From the NCBI GenBank assembly GCA_033398695.1, contig CM065805.1, forward strand, positions 168,617,787 through 168,681,786: a stretch of DNA of 64,000 nt, in the 5' to 3' direction. A program made the translations under genes and the position numbers. Source of the DNA: Orobanche coerulescens (lineage: Eukaryota > Streptophyta > Magnoliopsida > Lamiales > Orobanchaceae). Below the pieces are notes generated by a model. That model saw only the letters and a list, made by a program, of their open reading frames with translations, was not told the origin of the DNA and did not search any database. Below, piece by piece: positions 13,001 to 25,400 of the stretch (positions are counted from its first letter, which is position 1; each line of letters starts with the position of its first letter).

Positions 13001-16000
13001 ATTTTACTGCAGAAAACTGATTACAAATTATGACTCTTGACAGCATTTATACTAGACTCCTTATTTAATGCATACTATAATCCCATGAAATCAAACGAGT
13101 TCCCAAATACTGACCAGACTTTTAATCTCCCAAAGATTGACTAACTATTCAAACTCCCATGCTTAATTAAGTACTTGGACTTGACTTCTCTTTTCACAAA
13201 AGACTGATTGCATCAGTCCCTCCTCCTTAGAAGAAACTCATCCTCGAGGTTAGCATCTGCCCCCCGTCTTCGTCTGCTCCATGATATTCATAAAGGTCCG
13301 AAACATTAAAGGTTGAGTCAATGCCCATATGCTTGGGTAAATCAACCTGATAAGCATTTCCCCTATTTTCTTCACGATTTTATATGGACCGGTCTTCTTG
13401 TTGCTTAACTTGGAGTAGGTCCCGACTGGAAACCTTTCCTTTCGCAGGAAAACCATCACCATGTCTCCTCCTTTGAATATTCTCTGATCGTTGTATAGGA
13501 AGTAAGTCATAGAAATGTACAGGCTGCTTTCCATAAACAATCTCAAAAGGACTCATCCCTGTAGTTCGATTTTTGGAGTAGTTATAAGCAAATTCAGCTT
13601 GTGCTATCACGGCTTCCCACTGCTTAGGATTATCTCCCACCAAGCACCATAACAGATTTGCCAAACTCCGGTTGACAACTTCAATTTGCCCATCCGTTTG
13701 GGGATGATAAGAAGTACTATACTGGTTCCAAGCTTCTTCCACAACGTCCTCCAAAAATGAAAGAGAAACTTGGAATCCCGATCTGAAGTTATAGACTTTG
13801 GAACCCCATGTAGACCCACAACTTCACGAAAGTATAGAGAAGCGACGTTTGATGCACCAGTGAATAAAATGGGCCATCATCGAAAATCAGTCCACAAACA
13901 CGAAGATAGAATCCATGCCACGCTGACTTCTAGGCAGCCCCACAACAAAATCCATGCTAACATCTTCGCAGGGAGCTGCTGGTAACGGTAAAGGAATGTA
14001 CAAACCAGTATTTTGAGATCTTCCTTTTGATTCTTGGCAAATATGACGCCTTTTGACAAGTCTGTGCACGTCCCTTCTCATCTTAGGCCAAAAGAATTTT
14101 TGTTCAACCACATATGTCTTATCTTGCCCAATATGTCCAGCTAAGCCCCCACCATGCATATCATGAATGATTTTTTTTCCTTAAGGAGCAAGTACACATA
14201 GTTGGTTGCCCCTAAAAAGAAAACCGCCGTGCATCAAGTATTCTCCTTGCTGCCCATTGTTGTAATTTCTCCAAATAGAACCGAAGAAAGGATCAGTAGG
14301 ATACATCTCCTTGAAAGAATCGAACCCTTCAATTGTCGAGCTCATTTGTGTCAATAACATGGCCTTCCGCCTGAGTGCATCTGCTACATTGTTACTAGCT
14401 CGAGACTTGTGCCGAATTACGGAAGTAAACTGTTTCAGGAATTCAAGCCACTGTGCATGCCTATTATTCAGCTTTTTTTGGCTGTTGATATGCCTTAACG
14501 CCTCATGGTCTGAGTATAGAACAAACGATCTCTGTACTAAATGCTGCCAATGTTTAAGAGCTTGAATAATAGCATAGAATTCCTGATCATAGGTGTGGTA
14601 TCTTCTTCTTGTGTCGTTCAATTTCTCGCTGTAAACTGAAATAGGCCTTCTTGGCTGAGTACAGCTCCAATCCCCATTCCAGATGCATCACACTCCAACT
14701 CGAACATCTTTTAGAAATCCGGCAACGCTCAAACAGGTGCTGAAATAAGCTTTTCTTTCATCTGTTGGAGACCCTTTTCAGCTTCATCAGACTACTCAAA
14801 TCTGCTCTCCTTCAAGCAGTCGGTAACCAGCGCAATTATGCTGCTAAAATTCTTGATAAAACGCCTGTAAAATGAAGCTAGGCCATGAAAACTTCGAACT
14901 TCAGAAATAGTAGTGGGTGTTGGCCAGTTTTTAATTGCTTCAACTTTGCTTTCATCCACTTGAATCCCCTCAGAACTGACAATCCCCCAGAAACAGCAAC
15001 GAATCTGTAAGAAACTCCACGCAAAACATCAAGAACCTCCATCGAGTGCAACAAATGAGTTTCTTTATCTGGGCTATAAATTAATATATCGTCGAAGTAG
15101 ACAACCACAAACTTCCCAATAAATGGTTTCGAGACTTGATTCATCAACAACAACAACAACAACATCATCTAAGCCTTAGTCCCAAAATGATTTGGGGTCG
15201 GCTAACATTAATCAAACTTTGAAACCGTCAATGATCGTTACATAAATAACATAAATGGAAAAAAAAAGGAAAAAAGTAGAGACAAAAAAAAGGAGAATGG
15301 ATGTTAACAAAAAAAAAAGAAAAATCCTGAAAAAATAAATTAAAGGATAACATGAAATAAAAGAAAATAGGAATAAAAAAAAAAAGGAATCAGATTCCAT
15401 CCACCATCCGTATTCTTTCCGCCACATTTGCCTCTCCATCGCCATACTTTCTCCAATTCCAAGAAACCGCATATCATTTTCAATCATCTTTATCCAAGTT
15501 TTCTTGGGTCTTCCTCTACCTTTCACAATATTACTTGTTCCCCAACTTTCTAGCCTCCTCATTGGGGCATCAACAGGTCTTCTTCTCACATGACCAAACC
15601 GTAATCGATTCTCCATCATCTTGTCTTCTATAGACGCAACTCTTACCTTCTCTCTAATCACCTCATTTCTGAGCCGATCCTTTTTTGTATGACCACACAT
15701 CCATCATAGCATACGCATCTCTGCCACATTCATCTTTTGAACGTGACACTGTTTTACAGCCCAACACTCGGTGCCATATAACAGTGCAGGCCTAATTGCC
15801 GTGCGGTAAAATTTATCCTTTAATCTATGAGGCATGTCAGAATCACATAAAACCCTTGTGGCACTCTTCCACTTCAACCACCCTGCCTTTATTCTGTGAG
15901 CCATATCGCCATCTAACTCTCCATTCTTTTGGATAATAGATCCACGATACCGAAAGAAAGTGGATCCATGAACAACTTTCCCATCAAATGTGATCATCCC

Positions 16001-19000
16001 CGCCTCTCTATCACTGTTTTCGCTAAACCTACACTCCATATATTCAGTCTTACTTCTGCTCAGCCTAAAGCCTCGAGCTTCCAAAGTATCCCTCCAAAGT
16101 TCCAATTTCTGTTGCACTCCAACCTTCGTTTCATCAATCAACACAATATCATCTGCGAACATCATACACCACGGAACGTCATTTTGAATTTCTCTTGTCA
16201 ATTCGTCCATGACTATGGCAAAGAGAAAAGGACTAAGAGCAGATCCTTGATGCACTCCAATCGTAATAGGGAATTCTTCTGTCCTCCCAACATTAGTACG
16301 TACACTTGTACTAGCTCCCTCATACATGTCCTTTATAATGTCAATATATTTCCGCGATACACCCTTCTTTGCTAAGGCCCACCAAAGTACTTCCCTTAGT
16401 ACTTTATCATATGCCTTCTCTAAATCAATAAAAATCATATGTAGATCTTTCTTTTTATCTCGATAATGTTCCATCAATTGCCGGATAAGATAAATTGCTT
16501 CCATGGTCGATCTTTCAGGCATAAATTCAAACTGATTTTCTGTTATCTTCACACATTTCCTCATCCTTTGTTCAATCACTGGTTCCCACAACTTCATGGT
16601 ATGACTCATTAGTTTAATTCCGCGATAATTAGAACAATCTTGAACATCATCTTTGTTTTTATACAAAGGGACGAGAATACTTTTCCTCCATGCTGATGGC
16701 ATCTTATTGCTTCTCCAAATCTTATTGAAAAGCATAGTTACCCATTCGATCCCTCTCTCCCCCAAACACCTCCAAACTTCAATAGGTATGCCATCTGGTC
16801 CTTCTGCTTTCTTTGACCCCATCTTCTTCAATGCCATTGTCACTTCACCCTTTTGAATTCTCCTCATAAACTCTCGGTTAACCATACTTGAGGGGATGTT
16901 TAAATTCCCAATATCTTGTTCTTGATGGCCATTGAATAGGGTATCAAAGTATGACCTCTATCTCTCTATCTTGAATCAAAACTTTTTGGTCAGTATCTTT
17001 CACACATTTAACTTTTCCAATATATCGCGTCTTCTTCTCTCTCATTCGAGCAAGTTTAGAGATTTCTTTTTCCCCTTCTTTTGTATCTAATCTTGCATGT
17101 AATTCTTGATTGACCTTTGATCGGGCATTTCGCACTGCCTATTTAGCTTATGTTCGAGTTTTCTTGTACTTCTCATAATTCTCATCGCTTGAGCATTTAC
17201 CCCGTACCTTATAGCATTCATGTTTGTCTTTATCGCTTGCTTAACTTCATCATTCCACCAAGATGTGTCCTTACTTGATGGTCTGTTTCCTTTAGATTCT
17301 CCTAGGACTTCTTTTGCAACTTCCTTTATGTTATGCTCCAACAAGTTCCACGTCGAATCTATATCCATCTCCGTGCAATCAGACCAAATACCACTATCAG
17401 CAATCTTAGCCACAAAAGTATGTCGACTCTCCCCTTGGAGCTTCCACCACTTAATTCGAGGGTCAATTTGTGGTCTTCTCTTTCTTAATTGCCTCTTACC
17501 TCGAAAGTCAAGCACCACAACCCTATGCTGCGTTGCAGCACTCTCACCGGGTATCACCTTGCAATTAGTAAAACTTTTCCTCCAAACATTCCTTAATAAA
17601 AAGAAATCAATCTGACTTGCATTACCTCCGTTTCTATGTCACCAAATGAGAGTCCCTTTTCTCGAACCAAGTGTTCATAATACTCAAGTCATAAGCTAAT
17701 GCGAAATCAAATATACCATTTCCTCCTTCATTCCTATCCCCAAAACCAAAGCCACCATGAACGCTCTCAAAGCTATCTCTGCTAACACCGACATGCCCAT
17801 TGAGGTCACTACCAATGATCAATTTCTCATCCATAGGAATTCGTTCGACAACCTTTTCCAAATCTTTCCACAATTCTTGTTTGATCGATGCATCTGATCC
17901 TACTTGTCGTACATAAGCACTTATGATAGTTAGAAACTCATCCCCTGTTAGGGGTGAGCTCGGTTCGGTTTGGTACGGTTTCTAGCTAAAACCGATACCG
18001 AACCGTATCTTATCGGTATCTAGCATTTGAGTACCGAAATGATTCGGTTTTAAATCGGTTCGGTGTGATCGGTTTCGGTGTCGGTTCGGTAGCGGTTCGG
18101 TGTCAATGGGCTGATTAAATTGGCCACTTAAGTTGGGCTTGCACCACGCCCAAATTGAACTACTTGGGCTAAATCAGACAATTGTAAGTTCAAATACAAG
18201 GATTTATACATAATTAATCCACTTCAAAGCTTGAATAAAAATAAAATCTACTTCAATAACATGATAATAACTAAGGATTCAAAAAGTCCAATATCAGATT
18301 AAACAAAAGTCTTGAATTTCCTCCTCAAAGACAGTCCATCAATTCATAACAACCTGCACAAAGAAAAAACAAAGTATGCAGAATAGTCATCTGTTTTATC
18401 GGTTCGGTTCGGTTTTTAAAGTCGGGATCCATATCTAAAACCGAAACCGAACCGCATAATTCGGTTTTCAAAATTTTAAAAACCGTACCATACTAATATC
18501 TTATTGGTTCGGTTTTTCGGTTTCGGTTTTTTCGGTATTTTCGGTATTATCGGTTTTTGTCGGTTTTTCTGCTCACCCCTATCCCCTGTCACAAGCTAAT
18601 ACTCATTATTCTATCACTCTTTCTTCACACTTCCACCACATCATCAATGATTTCTTTATCAATGACGATACCCACTCCATTTCTACTTCTATCCTTTCCA
18701 GAGTACCAAAGCTTGTAACCCCAAGGAGCTAACACTCTTGCCTTTTCGCCAACCCACTTAGTCTCTTGTAGACACATTATGTGAATCCTCCTCATTTTCA
18801 TAACCTCCCCCACTTCTGCTGATCTCCCCGTCAAGGATCCAACGTTCCAAGTTCCAAACCACACCTTACTACCCTTGCTAGCCGCATGAACTAACTTCTT
18901 TGTCTGTCCCCATCCACGTTGCAAGGATCCTTGTACATTTGACACCACACCCATACTTCGAGGTGGCGCGCCGCTTCCGTGCTGCAAGGATCCTTGCAAG

Positions 19001-22000
19001 GATCCACGCTGCAAGACTTGATTCATCAATCTCATAAAACTACTAGGAGCATTTGATAAACCAAAAGGCATTACCATCCATTTGTGAAGCCCCTCCTTCG
19101 TCTTGAATGCTGTCTTCCACGTGTCTCCTTCCCGAATTCGAATTTGATGGTAGCCACTTTTGAGATCAATCTTTGAGAAGACCTGTGCACCATGCAACAT
19201 ATCCATCATGTCATCAAGTCTTGGGATTGGAAAAATCGATACCTCAAAATAATTTTATTGATAGCTCGATCAATGTTTCCTAGTTCGCGGTACGTCTCGA
19301 TTCGCGGAACACGTACCGGGATGTGGTACGCTGCATATATTGAAACGCGATACATTGGGGGTAGGCTCTTTTTTAGGATGCGGTCTACGGATTCATTATT
19401 CACAATACACTAGTTTTTTTTTTTTGTTATATATTTTTTCCTTGTAATCATATTACTATCATTCAATGTTAAAAAAAAATACACAGCAAGTATAAGTTTA
19501 TTAAAAATTTGAGAAGATAAACCGTAATATATAAAGGGAATAAGTTAAAAAAAGAAAAAGAAATAGTAAATTAAAAATAAAAAAAGACCTGATCTGTTCC
19601 AAAAATTGAGCTGCTGTATCTTTACATAAAAAAAAAAGAAAAAGGAAGAAAAAGAGATTGAGCCCTTAGATCAGACGTGTTTTCTTTTCCTCCCACTGTT
19701 GTCTTCCTTCTCCAAGTCCAGTCATGAAATTCCAAAAGACCAACTTCCCAATATAAGTTGCCAACGGAAAATATATGTTCGACGGGAAACCAACGGGGTG
19801 GAGTATCTAGGGTGTTCCATACGCATATCAGTCCACCGGGTATGGAGAAAGCCTACATATTTGGGGTCGTTGGATATGGAGATCCAATATGCGAATGCAC
19901 CGTGTTCTGGTACGTATGTTCCGGTTCGTGGGACGAGGGAGGTGGTAGGGGATTAGGTAACACTGAGCTTGACTATCAACACACATCCTCCACGTGCAAT
20001 CTTTTCTTGGTGTTAAGAGAGATGGAACTGCACAAGGACTCATTGATTCCCTGATGAATCCTCTCTTCAGCAAATCATCAACCTGTTTTTGAAGTTCTTC
20101 GTGCTCCTTAGGGCTCATCCGATAATACGGGAAATTGGGTAAACTTGCTCCAGGTACAACATCAATGCGATGCTGAATAGTTCGGCTAGGAGGTAAGCCA
20201 ACAGGTAATTCCAGCAAAAATGTTTCAGCAAATTCTTCAAGAATGGACTGCATTTCAGAAGGGACAACCAATTTGATTTGTTTATCTTCTTTTGCCAGTA
20301 ACACATAAGCAACTCCATTGGCCTCAAAATCATCCATGAACTCCTGCAAGCTCAACTACGAACTCCCTTTGGCAACTTTAGCATGTTCTTCCTCATTCAT
20401 AGAAGCAAGCACGACTTTGACTCCATTTTTGTAGAAGGCATAAACATTCCTCTCTCCATAATGGATAGTCTTATTTTCGAACTGCCATGCTCTGCCAAGT
20501 AATAGATGACATGCCCCCATCTCGACCACGTCACACAGAACTTCATCCGAGTATGATTTTCCAATAGAAAAGGGAACAAGGCATTGATGTGTTACCTTTA
20601 CTTCACCTCCTTTCTTGAACCATGCTATTCGATATTGCTTTGGATGAGGTTGAACTTAAGATTCAGCTTTGTCACCATCTCTTGAGAAACAAGATTTTCA
20701 CAGCTTCCTCCATCGATAATGAGATTGCAAAGCCGCCCATGACTGGTGCACTTCGGTTTGAAGATGTTGTTACGACTCCAATCACTTGTGGCCTCTTTAG
20801 GAGATAACATGGTACGTCGGATAACAAGATTAGAGAGATTTTGATCCCCATATGTGACTTCATCCTCAGCAAAGTCCAGAAGACGTGCTTCCTCTTCATT
20901 ATTTTCAGGATTTTCCTCATTATAGTCGGGATCCTTAGCTTCTTCGTTAGCTAATAAATTGTTATTCCTCTTCCTGCATTCTGAAGATTTGTGGCCATCT
21001 TGTCCGCACTTATAGCATATTACTTCTCCAACAAATTGAGATTGTTGGTTGCTTCTGCCAACAACGCTGTTTACCGTGCCCCGTCCTCTTCCCTTTCCTT
21101 GACCACCGACCTTGCGAGTTATAGGTTGGGGCAAGCTTCTGCACATAATCTGGTGTTGCCGTAGACTTTGTGCCGTTGCTACCGGGATTGTGGTCATTGT
21201 TAAATTGAAGCTGCTGATTGCCCATTTGAACATACCCGCCAGCAGGCTGTTTTTGTTGGCTTTCAACCTTCATTGCAAGTTGGACTGCACTAGATGAAGT
21301 CCAGCATGGCTGCAGCTCCACCAGATTTCGTATTGTTGGCTTCAAACCCATCAAATAACAATGTATCATCTGGACTTCAGTTTCAGCAAGTTGCACGCTA
21401 GTCTTCATCTTGTAGAATTCATTTGTGTACTCCCGAATAGTGCGTGCTCCTTGTTGAAGAGACCGATACTCTATGAGGCACGGATTCTTCAAAAATAAGT
21501 AGTATGCATAATCCGATACTTGCAGGGTGTGGGTGGGGGTGGGGGTGGCGGGTGGGGGTGCGGGTGCGATTCGCGTCGGATTTGCACTCGATACGCCACG
21601 TGGAGTATCCGATTTTTTTATTTGTTTTTTAATTAGGATTCGAGAATCCGGAAATAGGATACGGCGTTTTTTTTTTTAAATTTAATTAAGTTTTGGGGTC
21701 ATATTGCAATTTCCCGATTGAATTAAATGCATGAATTGACAATTTGACATCTCTTGGGCGTGGTGCTAAAATCTTTACAGGCTTTTTTCCCCCTATTTTT
21801 AACTAGAGATGGCATTGGATCGGGTTCGGGCAGGTTTGGTAAAATCCAAATCCAAATATTTCGGGTTTAAAAATTAAATCCAAATTCAAAACTCAATATC
21901 CAAATCCAAATCCATCGGGTTTCGGATCGGATCGGGTGTTTTTCGGATATTCAAACATAAAAATGATATAATCAAGTTGAGCATCACTAACACGTGCAAA

Positions 22001-22400
22001 TAACATAAATATATCTATACAATGATTAAATTTAATTAGTCAAATGTATTTTAATACATAGATTAAGATATTAAGTTAATTCTAAAATATATTAACAAAA
22101 TAATACTTTACGTACCAACATATTAAAAAAAATTATGTAAATAAAAGGTTAAAATGTTCCCGGGGTCCCTTAACTTAATTTCAGATAACGATTTAGTCCT
22201 TTATATTTTTTTTGTCCCAACTAAGTCCTTTATCTTTCTAATTTTAAGCAAATTTAGCCTTTTCCGTTGGTCTCCGTTAACTGTTGTCCATGTGGCTGTT
22301 AAGTTGCCTACGTGGCTATAAACATACCTGCGTGGAGAACAAAGTCACATTCCTAACCTATGTGTCCATTTCCTAACCTCCATTTTCTAATTTTACCTGA

Positions 22401-22444
<44 letters not shown>

Positions 22445-25400
22445 GAAAATAATTTTATTTCGAAAAAATATTATTTTGCCAAAAAATATTTTTTCCTCCA
22501 GAAAATATTTTTTTAATTTTTTCAAAAAAATATTTTTTTTATTTTTTTTCCAGAAAATAATTTTATTTTTTCGAAAAAATAATATTTTTTTCCAGAAAAT
22601 AATTTAATTTCGAAAAAATATTATTTTTTTGAAAAAATAATATTTTTTCTCCAGAAAATATTTTTTTAATTTTTTCGAAAAAATATTTTTTTTATTTTTT
22701 TCCAGAAAATAGTTTTATTTTTTCGAAAAATAATATTTTTTCGAAAAATAATATTTTTTCTAGAAAATAATATTTTTTTCCATAAAATAATTTTATTTTG
22801 AAAAATATTATTTTGCCAAAAATATTTTTCCTCCAGAAAATATTTTTAATTTTTCAAAAATATTTTTTTTATTTTTTTTCCAGAAATTACTATATTTTCG
22901 AAATTAAATTATTTTCTGGAAAAAATATTATTTTTTCGAAAAAATAAAATTATTTTCTGGAAAAAAATAAAAAAAATATTTTTTCGAAAAAATTAAAAAA
23001 ATATTTTCTGGAGGAAAAAATATTTTTTGGCAAAATAATATTTTTTCGAAATAAAATTATTTTCTTGAAAATATATATATATAAATTCAGGTAAAATTAG
23101 AAAATGGAGGTTAGGAAATGGACACATAGGTTAGGAAATGGACACATAGGTTAGGAATTTGACTTTGTTCTCCACGCAGGTATGTTTATAGCCACGTAGG
23201 CAACTTAACAGCCACCTGGACAACAGTTAACGGAGACCAACGGAAAAGGCTAAATTTGCTTAAAATTAGAAAGATAAAGGACTTAGTTGGGACAAAAAAA
23301 AGATAAAGGACTAAATCGTTATCTGAAATTAAGTTAAGGGACCCCAGGAGCATTTTAGCCTAAATAAAATGAAAGTTATATCTTAAATATATTAATAAAA
23401 TATGAAATTGAGAAAGAGAAGTTTAATTCATTGAATGAGTATTGATTATTGACTAATAATAAAATAAAAATATACATATCGTATGTCATATATCTAAAAT
23501 ACTATTTATAACAATTTATAAATTATAATATTATATTTGCATTGGGTTTTTGTCGGGTTTCGGGTTTGAATCGGATTTCGGATTTCGTGTCGGGTATCGG
23601 TTCGGTAATCCTTAAATCCAAATCCAAACACAAACTTTTTCGGGTTTAAAAATAAATCCAAATCCAGATCCAAATCCAAATCCAAAATTTCGGGTTCGGT
23701 AAATCCAAAATTTCGGGTTTTGGATCGGGTATCCATCGGATCGGATTATTTTGCCATCCCTATTTTTAACTTTCTTATTTTCTTTTATTATTTCTTTATT
23801 TGTTTAGTTTTTGTATTTTCTTTTCCTAATTTCCTACAGCTTTCACGTGATCCATCCATGCATATTCTTACTATCTTTTTTATTTTATTTTTTTCTATTT
23901 TTAACCCAATTTAATTTCTTTCCTTTTTGTATTTTTTCCGTTCGATTTTATTAAAAATAATAAGTGCGTGTTTGCTCCAAATAATTTCGTTTTACCTGCA
24001 AAAATAGCAAACAGAAAGTATTTCGATAATTAAGCACAATTAGTCAAATTAGTGTAAAAATATGCATCAAATCCTATAAAAATAATAGAAATATGCATAT
24101 GAATTTCACGCAATTTCTAATTAGGTAAAAATTATATATATATATATATATATTACAGGTATTATGTATAATATATATAAATAAATAGACGTATCCTTAC
24201 CGAATCGCACTCTAAAATTTTCAAAAAATCGTGTCATCGCACTCGTGTCGTATCGCTCCCGCACCCGCACGCGTGCAACATAACTGATATTGTTAAAAAA
24301 GAATGCCCTCATAGTTTAATGGAAGAAATTGGCTTAGGACCATCCTTTGCATCTTTGCCCAACTTTGAATTTTGTCTTTCCCAGATTGAATTCTTGTCAT
24401 TTGAACTTGCTGCCACCAAGAAGAAACATAGCCCTTTAATCTTATGACTACCAACTTCAACTTCTTGTTTACTGGATTGTCAAGGAACTCAGATTCTCTT
24501 CACTTCATTCAGCCAATCGAGGACTTCGTCTGGCTGTTCTTCTCCACTAAATTCAGGGATGTCTAACTTGATCCTTGAGTCTTGATCATTCCTAGGATTG
24601 AATATCGGTCGCCTTACATCTCCTTCTTCATCCGTGGATGAATCTGGTTGCTGAACTTGGCCACCATTATGCTGATTCCGCACATTTCCATGCTGATTAT
24701 AAATCGGTCCTCTCCTCTGCTCCAAGTTAGGATGAGGAACACCTAATATACCACCCTGCTGTAAACTGGTACACAACTGGGCTATTTGTTGCTGCAAATT
24801 CTGAAATTATTCCCTGGTAAGCCCCTGAACAGCACCGTCTTCACCTTGGCCAGCTATTTCTTACTCAGGAATGTGTCTCCGATACCACTTGAAGCAAACT
24901 GATTCTCCTTTTTTCACAAAGACTGATTGCATCAACACACCCTTATAGAGCTTGAAAAAATTGCTTAAGATTGCTGTTCAGATAGGTTATGTCCTATCAA
25001 CAGTTTGAAGTAAACAAGAAATGATACTTTTTTTGAATGTTTCCTTAAACTGCTTCTCCAAAAGGGCTGTAATGAGATGGTAACTGTTGGTCATATAAAG
25101 GAATCAGAGAGGGATTCGAAGAAAAAGTGGAGGCCTGTGGTGGAAATGAGATATCGTGGAGGAATATACAGGGGCTGTACCCAAGGAGGACTTCCTGAAG
25201 GAAAGGTACTTTGTTGCTTATCTGAAAGCTAGTTATACTCAACCTTTTTGATGCATGAATGAATGCTGAGCCTCTCAGGGTCGCCTATTGCTTGGGGATG
25301 GAAGCATCTTTGATGGGATGTGGCGTTATGGGAAGAGATCAGGTTTAGGAACATTCTACTTCAACAATGGGGATGTTTTCCAGGGATCATGGAGAGACGA

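Larger units (their letters stand above)
15148..19013 (-). mobile_element. RTE-type LINE inserted into the gypsy reverse transcriptase
   Basis: A 3.87-kb non-LTR retrotransposon (including a 0.63-kb hAT MITE) is bounded by the 16-bp target-site duplication AGACTTGATTCATCAA at 15132-15147 and 19014-19029. Read on the minus strand it encodes an apurinic-type endonuclease, then a reverse transcriptase. The 3' end is the plant RTE signature CCCAAATCATTTTGGGACTA followed by a short (TTG)n tail at 15148-15165. RTE LINEs end in short microsatellites rather than poly(A). The near-complete length and long duplication show it moved by target-primed reverse transcription after the gypsy element was in place. 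Confidence 0.9.
21520..24278. mobile_element. hAT-like element in gypsy gag, carrying two further nested elements
   Basis: The left end reads TTGCAGGGTGTGGGTG and the right end, reverse-complemented, TTGCACGCGTGCGGGTG. Both lead into GTGCGGGTGCG-like motifs and CACTCGATACG/CACGAGTGCG stretches. Flanks CATAATCCGATAC (21507-21519) and CATAACTGATATT (24279-24291) look like an imperfect target-site duplication. The gag frame is broken here: [11 protein letters not shown] is on the right and [11 protein letters not shown] on the left. It contains the 1.96-kb hAT element at 21804-23762. No transposase is recognisable. Confidence 0.6.
12868..24939 (-). mobile_element. Ty3/gypsy retrotransposon inserted in ARC3 intron 12, broken by three later insertions
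   Basis: The element proper is 12873-24934, flanked by the 5-bp target-site duplication ACACA (12868-12872 and 24935-24939). Read on the minus strand it runs: 5' LTR (remnant), primer-binding site, gag, CCHC zinc knuckle, protease, reverse transcriptase, RNase H, integrase, polypurine tract, 3' LTR. The order PR-RT-RH-INT is that of Ty3/gypsy, and RT wording such as [14 protein letters not shown] and [20 protein letters not shown] is of the chromovirus kind. I see no clear chromodomain. Three younger elements split the coding region, at 15148-19013, 19271-19965 and 21520-24278. Together with frameshifts they make it defective. Confidence 0.9.

Noticed and set aside
15929..16375. Plus-strand open frame over the LINE RT
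   Set aside because: It is antisense to a clear reverse transcriptase and has no family resemblance.
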